NCBI GenBank assembly: GCA_016929815.1
Contig: JAFGIC010000373.1
Span: 1 to 11,801 of the forward strand
Length of the DNA stretch: 11,801 nucleotides
DNA from: Deltaproteobacteria bacterium
GTDB lineage: Bacteria > Desulfobacterota > DSM-4660 > Desulfatiglandales > HGW-15
Direction: 5' to 3'
Under the pieces are notes generated by a model. The model saw only the letters and a list, made by a program, of their open reading frames with translations. It searched no databases and was not told the origin of the DNA. Made by a program: the position numbers and the translations under genes. How positions within the stretch are numbered: position 1 is the stretch's first letter; the number at the start of each line of letters is the position of its first letter. Shown piece after piece: positions 7,556-11,801 of the stretch.

Positions 7556-7969
7556 ATACCGGCCGGAGATATATATCGCATGAATATCCCCTTTCCATAA
7601 AATAAGTATATGCAACAAACCGCGTTCCATATGTAAAAAATCTCATAAGATGTCCATATTGCGCACAGATATATAGAGCGTAGTCTAAAGACGCGGCTTT
7701 ATGCATCAGGTAATCGGTGGTTTGCCCAGGAATGCGCGATGACCAGCCTGTCTTACGGGGATATGCGGATATCAACAGCATCAAGGACCGTGAACAGTGT
7801 AGCTTTTCATGAGGAAACGTTGACGTATAAATTTGTTACTGGACTTGACCTCAGCTCCTTAATAAAAACATATTATCATCACTGCAATAACATATCGGTG
7901 GGTTATCAATTAATCATATCTTTCTATATTTATTAAATAGCCTTGAAATAAATAGATATATTGTCTTTT

Positions 7970-8007
7970 GGATCAAATAATAATGCAATGAGATTTATTA
8001 TTGATCC
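7970..8007. repeat. Imperfect AT-rich inverted repeat, possible operator
   Basis: ggatcaaataataa (7970-7983) is the reverse complement of ttattattgatcc (7995-8007) except for one extra A in the left arm, giving about 13 paired bases around an 11-base centre. The right arm contains ttgatc (8001-8006), the -35 of a weak promoter candidate whose -10 would be ttttat (8024-8029) after 17 bases. A protein bound here could control the receptor gene. Base composition alone makes chance A/T pairing more likely, but the ggatc/gatcc ends strengthen the case. Confidence 0.4.
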
Positions 8008-8029
8008 ATAAATCCTGCCTATGTTTTAT
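8001..8029 (+). promoter_or_regulatory. Weak sigma70 promoter candidate for the first TonB-dependent receptor
   Basis: TTGATC (8001-8006) and TTTTAT (8024-8029) are separated by 17 bases, each a four-of-six match to consensus. Transcription would start near 8036 and the leader would contain the conserved hairpin at 8105-8121. In such an AT-rich stretch a match this weak may be accidental. An alternative -10 is CATAAA (8126-8131), immediately after the hairpin. Confidence 0.25.
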
Positions 8030-8090
8030 TTCTTTTAGACATGAATGATTATTTTTTAATTGATGAGTATGTGTTTTATCGTTGAAGGTT

Positions 8091-8140
8091 TTTTAGGGAT
8101 TTCACGCCGGGTCGTCCGGCGAGATCATAAAAAAACTTAA
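8091..8140 (+). promoter_or_regulatory. Leader element of receptor 1: hairpin plus A-rich tract, shared with receptor 2
   Basis: A GGG-containing segment is followed by the stem CGCCGG (8105-8110), loop gtcgt (8111-8115) and CCGGCG (8116-8121), then five bases and ataaaaaaa-cttaa (8127-8140). The Shine-Dalgarno AGGAGG follows at 8144-8149. The same arrangement occurs at 10814-10863 before the second receptor, with an equal stem and loop length and one compensatory base-pair change. It could be a regulatory RNA hairpin close to the ribosome-binding site. It could also be a 17-base DNA palindrome serving as an operator beside a CATAAA -10 box. It matches no riboswitch class that I recognise. 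Confidence 0.6.
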
Positions 8141-8156
8141 CTTAGGAGGGATAATA

Positions 8157-10439
8157 ATGGAAAAACAGCATATTCATTTTTTGGCATTTGCAATCACTTT
8201 TATCTTTTTTATCTTTGCCGTAGGAGATGTGGCGGCTTTGTTCGCCCAGGAAACGGCATCAGAGGAATTCACCCTGGAGGAGATCACGGTAACAGCCCAG
8301 AAGCGCGAGGAAAATCAGCAGAAGGTGCCTGTTGCCATGGAGGTGATCTCTGGTGAAGAGCTTGCAGCACTGGGCAAGGATAATGTAGATGAAATCCTTA
8401 AGAATATTGCCAATGTCTTTATCAATACTGCTGATGACGGCATGAGGATTACCCTGCGCGGCATTACGGATGATAGCATGTCACAGGATAACCAGCACGT
8501 AGCTGACTCGGCGGTGGCTTTAAATGTCGACGGGTCATTCAACAACATGAGCAACGCGGGCCAGAATCTCTTCGATGTTGAGAGGGTGGAGGTTTTGTTC
8601 GGGCCACAGAGCACCATGTACGGCAGTAACTCGCCCGGCGGCGTTGTCAATGTTATAACGGCTGCTCCCAAGACTGATAGGTATTCTGCCGAAGCTACTG
8701 TGGAAGCCGGTTCCTATAGTCTTCTTAATCTGCAGGCGGTATTCAACGCCCCCGTTATCCAGGAAAAAGTCGCGTTGCGCCTTGCCGCCAGCAGGTCGTC
8801 TCAAGATGCCTATGTAGAAGGTGATTCGGCAAGCGAGTCTACATCCGCCCGTCTCAAGGCGTTGTGGGAGGTCTATGACAAGCTCACATTTTCAGTTACC
8901 GGCAGCTGGTCCAAAAGGGGCGGTGGAGGCATGATGGGAGGCAGTGTCAAGCCCTTTGCAGATCAGGACGGATATTATCCGGACGGGGGAAAGGTGAATG
9001 ATCCATGGACACCGGCTCCTGCTCAGGAAGAGACTATGATGGGACCCGGCCCCAGCAATGAGAATGATCAGATTACAAATGGGATCAGTGCCAACATTGA
9101 CTGGGAAACATTCTTAGGAACGATTTCAGCAGTGCCTTCTTACAGCAAGAGCAGTTCAGAGGGCAGCGGGACCATGATGGGCAGAGCCATGAATATGGAG
9201 GACAACAACGATCAGAAGGGAGCGGAGCTCCGCATGGTCAATTCGAAGGACTTTGAATTGTTTGAATGGATCTTCGGCGGAACCTATTATAAATCCGAAC
9301 AATCAAGATATACCGATTATGTTGACCCCAGCAATACGGACACGGGGAGAGACACGGTAACTAAAAAGTCGGCATTATATGCGAATATCTCATATCCGCT
9401 ATGGTTCCATGATAGACTTTCTTTAACGGTGGGCTATCGTCAAAGCTGGGATAAAAATTATAGTGTTGAATTCGGCACCCCAATGTCTGGGACCACCGGC
9501 AACCCTGAAGAGTCTTCAAAACCGGATATTAAATACGGTTTTGAATATGACGCAGCCGACAACCTGATGTTTTACGGCAGCTTTTCAAGCAGTTATCGCG
9601 TTCCAAATGCCATGGCCCCCGGCGGTTCGGAACCTGAAGAACTCGATTCTTATACCGCAGGCATGAAGTCCAGGTGGTTTGGCAATAAGCTCCAGGTCAA
9701 TGTATCCGGCTACTTCTATGACTATGCAAATAAACTATGTTCCGGGTGGAAAGAATCGCCAACGATCACAGAAGAGGCTCTGGGGGGTGATTATATGGGT
9801 ATTGGAACTGATAGGGAGGGCAATCCTTCAGCAACATATGGAGCAGATGGTCAATACCCGACAAGAAATTCTGACGGGTCGATATATGAATTTACTATCC
9901 ATGATGATCGAGCTCAGGGGATGGGAGCCTTCCAGTCCCTGGGACTCGATCTTCAGACAAGCTGGATAATAACCAGCAAGGACAAGTTGAATTTTTCCAT
10001 CTCATATCTGGACGCCGAATGGATAGATCTCGCATTTCATTATACATGGTACATGTACTGGCCGGACGAAAACTATAAAGGGGTAACGCCTGTCAATTCG
10101 CCCAAATGGTCGATGACAGCCGGCTATGAGCGCAGCATTCCACTGGGGAGTGTCGGCACGCTGACGCCACGAATCGACATGCAGCATAAGACATCATATA
10201 CGATGCTCTGGAATCCAGGTGATGCAGACGAATACGGCTATAGTTATCAGGAGCCATATTATCTATGGGATGCGTCAGCGTCGTTTAATCCAGCCAGCGG
10301 CAAATGGAGCCTTAACGCCTATGTTAAGAACATAACCAATTATGCCGTAAAAAAGAGCTACATGGGCAGGACAGGCAGTGAGGAACTGAGGCTGGGGGAT
10401 CCGAGGACCTATGGGGCATCATTCTCGATCAAGTTCTAG
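8157..10439 (+). CDS. TonB-dependent outer-membrane receptor (paralogue 1)
   Basis: An outer-membrane beta-barrel receptor for active uptake powered by TonB-ExbB-ExbD; the substrate is unknown. The 760 residues begin with a signal peptide whose hydrophobic core is at about 8-29, with probable cleavage after Ala30 (ALFA/QE). A TonB-box-like segment EEITVTA (41-47) follows. The plug domain (about 52-170) includes RITLRGI (97-103), VERVEVLFGPQSTMYG (141-156) and PGGVVNVIT (160-168). The rest is a barrel of alternating aromatic strands. It ends in Phe760 (YGASFSIKF), as expected for BAM-dependent insertion. Three Met-Met-Gly motifs occur at 259-261, 294-296 and 340-342. AGGAGG (8144-8149), seven bases before the ATG, fixes the start. 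It stands alone between a hairpin leader and a strong terminator, next to a paralogue. No tonB, exbBD or periplasmic binding protein is nearby to indicate a substrate. Confidence 0.94.
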   Translation: MEKQHIHFLAFAITFIFFIFAVGDVAALFAQETASEEFTLEEITVTAQKREENQQKVPVAMEVISGEELAALGKDNVDEILKNIANVFINTADDGMRITLRGITDDSMSQDNQHVADSAVALNVDGSFNNMSNAGQNLFDVERVEVLFGPQSTMYGSNSPGGVVNVITAAPKTDRYSAEATVEAGSYSLLNLQAVFNAPVIQEKVALRLAASRSSQDAYVEGDSASESTSARLKALWEVYDKLTFSVTGSWSKRGGGGMMGGSVKPFADQDGYYPDGGKVNDPWTPAPAQEETMMGPGPSNENDQITNGISANIDWETFLGTISAVPSYSKSSSEGSGTMMGRAMNMEDNNDQKGAELRMVNSKDFELFEWIFGGTYYKSEQSRYTDYVDPSNTDTGRDTVTKKSALYANISYPLWFHDRLSLTVGYRQSWDKNYSVEFGTPMSGTTGNPEESSKPDIKYGFEYDAADNLMFYGSFSSSYRVPNAMAPGGSEPEELDSYTAGMKSRWFGNKLQVNVSGYFYDYANKLCSGWKESPTITEEALGGDYMGIGTDREGNPSATYGADGQYPTRNSDGSIYEFTIHDDRAQGMGAFQSLGLDLQTSWIITSKDKLNFSISYLDAEWIDLAFHYTWYMYWPDENYKGVTPVNSPKWSMTAGYERSIPLGSVGTLTPRIDMQHKTSYTMLWNPGDADEYGYSYQEPYYLWDASASFNPASGKWSLNAYVKNITNYAVKKSYMGRTGSEELRLGDPRTYGASFSIKF

Positions 10440-10463
10440 CTTTATAAAATATTAATTAATGAT

Positions 10464-10502
10464 ACGGCCGGCTAGAGGTAAATACTTTGCCGGCCGTTTT
10501 TT
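10464..10502 (+). terminator. Intrinsic terminator after receptor 1
   Basis: ACGGCCGGC (10464-10472) and GCCGGCCGT (10489-10497) form a perfect 9-bp GC-rich stem with a 16-base loop, followed directly by TTTTTT (10497-10502) and more A/T. It begins 25 bases after the receptor stop codon. This is a textbook rho-independent terminator and suggests that receptor 2 is transcribed separately. Confidence 0.9.
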
Positions 10503-10743
10503 AATTTTACGTAACGCCCTGTGGTGTTTTGAGGGAGTATAACAGAAAAGACGAATATATCGGTAAATTTACTACATCCCCGGCCTTGGCGGAAGGCTGT
10601 AGCCGTCATTGCTGTCCGTGCAAAAAAAAGAAAAAATTCAGAAACTGTATGTTCATGATAATAACATGGTTAATTCATAATCTCGCCAGATAAATCTAGT
10701 ACATACACAATAAAGCAATATTAATTAAGATGTTATTGTAAAA

Positions 10744-10776
10744 CCGGAATTTTGAATTCCGGGTATTGTTTTTTGA
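10744..10776 (+). terminator. Palindrome with T-run in the leader region of receptor 2 (terminator or attenuator candidate)
   Basis: CCGGAATT (10744-10751) and AATTCCGG (10755-10762) are perfectly complementary around a 3-base loop. They are followed after a short gap by a run of six T (10769-10774). The stem is only moderately GC-rich and the T-run is not immediately adjacent. It could stop read-through from the left, or act as an attenuator if the receptor 2 transcript starts upstream. It could also be a protein-binding palindrome. Confidence 0.45.
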
Positions 10777-10813
10777 TAGAAAAATGCCCTTCGTACAAAT
10801 GGCACGAGATTCT

Positions 10814-10863
10814 TATTTGGGGTCATAACGTCGGAACGGCCGACGCAAGTATAAAAAACTTAA
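10814..10863 (+). promoter_or_regulatory. Leader element of receptor 2: hairpin plus A-rich tract, shared with receptor 1
   Basis: After a GGGG segment (10819-10822) comes the stem CGTCGG (10829-10834), loop aacgg (10835-10839) and CCGACG (10840-10845), then five bases and ataaaaaa-cttaa (10851-10863). GGAGGA (10867-10872) and the ATG (10878) follow. Compared with 8091-8140, stem position 3 has changed from C-G to T-A with pairing preserved. The loop has changed around a central CG, and the A-tract plus CTTAA is kept. TATAAA (10850-10855) could alternatively be a -10 box directly downstream of a 17-base palindromic operator. Confidence 0.6.
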
Positions 10864-10877
10864 AATGGAGGAAGATT

Positions 10878-11801
10878 ATGAATAAAAGAAATTTCTTGTT
10901 TTTTTTGGCATTAATAATAGTGCTTGTTATTTTCTGTGATGTATCTGCCTTATTGGCCCAGGAAAGCGACAGTGACGAGTTCACACTGGAGGAGATTACA
11001 GTTACAGCACAGAAGCGCGAAGAGAATCAGCAGAAGGTCCCAATCGCTATGGAGGTGCTAACCGGAGAGGACATCAGGGAGATCGGGAGGAACGATATTG
11101 ATGAGATCCTTAATAATATCTCGAGCATCCTGACCCAGTCCGGCAATGACGGGCTAAGGGTTTCGATCCGAGGCATCAGCAATGACAATAATTCATTCGG
11201 TATGATACAGGCCTCCGCCCCTACCGTGGCCGTAAACCAGGACGGAGTTTACAGCAACAGGAGCGGCAACAACCAGTCAATGTATGATATTGAAAGAGTG
11301 GAGGTCCTTTTCGGTCCCCAGAGCACGATGTACGCGAGCGCCACACCGGGCGGCATTGTAAACGTTGTAACGGCCGATCCCAAGACGGATAAATATACCG
11401 CATCAGGGACACTCGAATACGGCAATTACAACCTACTGCACACGGAAGGCAGTATGAACGCTCCTTTGAGCGACTGGACGGCAATCCGCGCCTCCTTTAA
11501 CACATCCGTACGGGATGGGTACCTGTCCAATGGCTCCGCTGATGAGGATTCAAAGTCCGCACGTTTGAAGGCGTTATTTAAATCCGGTGATACTTTTTCT
11601 ATAGTATTAACAGGAGAGGTTACAAAAATGGGTGGTCAGGGATTTGCCAGCGCCAAGGGATTTGATAAGGAGGACGGGAACTGGTATGAAAATCAGGGGC
11701 CTGCAGGATTGGTAAAAGTTGGTAAGGTTGACGACCCGTGGACATCGGCTAATGACAGCGCCGGAGCGGGCAGAGACAATATCCAGAAGAAGATTACCGC
11801 A
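10878..11801 (+). CDS. TonB-dependent outer-membrane receptor (paralogue 2), 3'-truncated by the window edge
   Basis: The frame is open from the ATG at 10878 to the last base, giving 308 codons with no stop, so this is the first part of a longer receptor gene. It shows a signal peptide (hydrophobic 6-27, probable cleavage after Ala27 in ALLA/QE). A TonB-box-like EEITVTA lies at 38-44, and the plug includes RVSIRGI (94-100), IERVEVLFGPQSTMY (138-152) and PGGIVNVVT (157-165). It is paralogous to the gene at 8157. Residues 34-55 are identical to residues 37-58 of paralogue 1, and a shared GKV(N/D)DPWT motif lies at 282-289. It lacks the Met-Met-Gly motifs seen in paralogue 1. GGAGGA (10867-10872), about six bases from the ATG, fixes the start. 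The substrate is unknown. Confidence 0.92.
   Translation, partial: MNKRNFLFFLALIIVLVIFCDVSALLAQESDSDEFTLEEITVTAQKREENQQKVPIAMEVLTGEDIREIGRNDIDEILNNISSILTQSGNDGLRVSIRGISNDNNSFGMIQASAPTVAVNQDGVYSNRSGNNQSMYDIERVEVLFGPQSTMYASATPGGIVNVVTADPKTDKYTASGTLEYGNYNLLHTEGSMNAPLSDWTAIRASFNTSVRDGYLSNGSADEDSKSARLKALFKSGDTFSIVLTGEVTKMGGQGFASAKGFDKEDGNWYENQGPAGLVKVGKVDDPWTSANDSAGAGRDNIQKKITA

Larger units (their letters stand above)
7556..8156. other. 601-base AT-rich non-coding region before the first TonB-dependent receptor
   Basis: No convincing gene is present. A 65-codon frame (7739-7936) and an 81-codon reverse frame (7539-7784) have low-complexity translations without recognisable domains. From about 7800 onward the region becomes very AT-rich. 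It holds an imperfect inverted repeat (7970-8007), a weak promoter candidate beside it, and the hairpin leader element shared with the second receptor (8091-8140). I see nothing identifiable between 7556 and 7800. Confidence 0.7.
10440..10877. other. 438-base non-coding region between the two TonB-dependent receptors
   Basis: It holds the terminator of the first receptor (10464-10502), a palindrome followed by a T-run (10744-10776) and the leader element of the second receptor (10814-10863). Between 10503 and 10743 I found only a weak 5-bp hairpin near 10583-10597 and A-rich tracts around 10622-10637. No open reading frame or RNA gene was recognised there. Confidence 0.7.

Noticed and set aside
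7539..7784. 81-codon reverse frame across the end of the membrane enzyme gene and the following gap
   Set aside because: No ribosome-binding site precedes its ATG, it overlaps a real gene, and the protein shows no family motif.
7739..7936. 65-codon forward frame with an aggaa Shine-Dalgarno-like site six bases upstream
   Set aside because: The translation has no recognisable domain, hydrophobic pattern or repeats. It runs into AT-rich leader DNA, and a frame of this length is expected by chance.
10560..10640. Cobalamin or molybdenum-cofactor riboswitch in the gap between the receptors
   Set aside because: Only a 5-bp hairpin (gcctt/aaggc) is seen. The conserved B12 box and the molybdenum cofactor motif are not present.
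10804..10818. Possible sigma54 promoter, because tggcacg (10800-10806) matches the -24 element
   Set aside because: The essential GC of the -12 element is absent (tctta in place of ttgcw), and receptor 1 has no equivalent site.
10829..10845. Mini-ykkC (guanidine-II) or preQ1-I riboswitch for the receptor leader hairpin
   Set aside because: Guanidine-II needs two hairpins with ACGR loops, and receptor 1 has loop gtcgt in a single hairpin. PreQ1-I needs a longer loop that pairs with the A-rich tail, and the 5-base loops here cannot form it.

Overview
The window carries part of a Gram-negative bacterial chromosome. Two outer-membrane TonB-dependent receptors with signal peptides show there is an outer membrane. 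I see no 16S rRNA or other strong taxonomic marker. Gene style (a compact aro operon with a short class I-beta DAHP synthase, and a large membrane-fused spermidine-synthase-like protein) would suit Nitrospirota or Desulfobacterota-like anaerobes, but that is only an impression. All recognised genes lie on the + strand. No tRNA, rRNA, CRISPR array, transposase or attachment site was seen.

Positions 41-4743 form a tight aromatic amino acid operon: aroF (DAHP synthase), pheA (chorismate mutase/prephenate dehydratase with ACT domain), aroD (type I dehydroquinase), aroE (shikimate dehydrogenase) and aroA (EPSP synthase). The genes are 23 or 47 bases apart, or overlap by 4 or 1 bases. Together they cover entry into the shikimate pathway, three of its middle steps and the phenylalanine branch. 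aroB, aroK, aroC and tyrA are absent here and must lie elsewhere or upstream. The pheA-aroD gap is made almost entirely of a degenerate 7-base tandem repeat. Two features suggest non-standard feedback control. AroF has no N-terminal regulatory domain, and the phenylalanine-binding signature of the PheA ACT domain is altered.

Positions 4744-7555 hold a clear sigma70-type promoter and one large gene. It encodes a membrane protein with an internally duplicated membrane module fused to a C-terminal spermidine-synthase-type Rossmann domain. Its start lies inside a GC-rich hairpin.

Positions 7556-8156 are a 601-base AT-rich non-coding stretch. It ends in a leader for the first TonB-dependent receptor (8157-10439), which is followed by a strong intrinsic terminator. 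A second non-coding stretch (10440-10877) leads to a second, paralogous receptor that runs off the right edge (10878-11801+).

The most interesting signal is shared by the two receptor leaders. Each has a 6-bp stem with a 5-nt loop, ending 32-35 bases before the start codon and followed by the same A-rich tract ending in cttaa. One base pair in the stem differs between the copies by a compensatory change (C-G to T-A). This is a candidate shared cis-regulatory element, either an RNA hairpin or a DNA operator next to a -10 box. It would control a pair of TonB-dependent uptake receptors.
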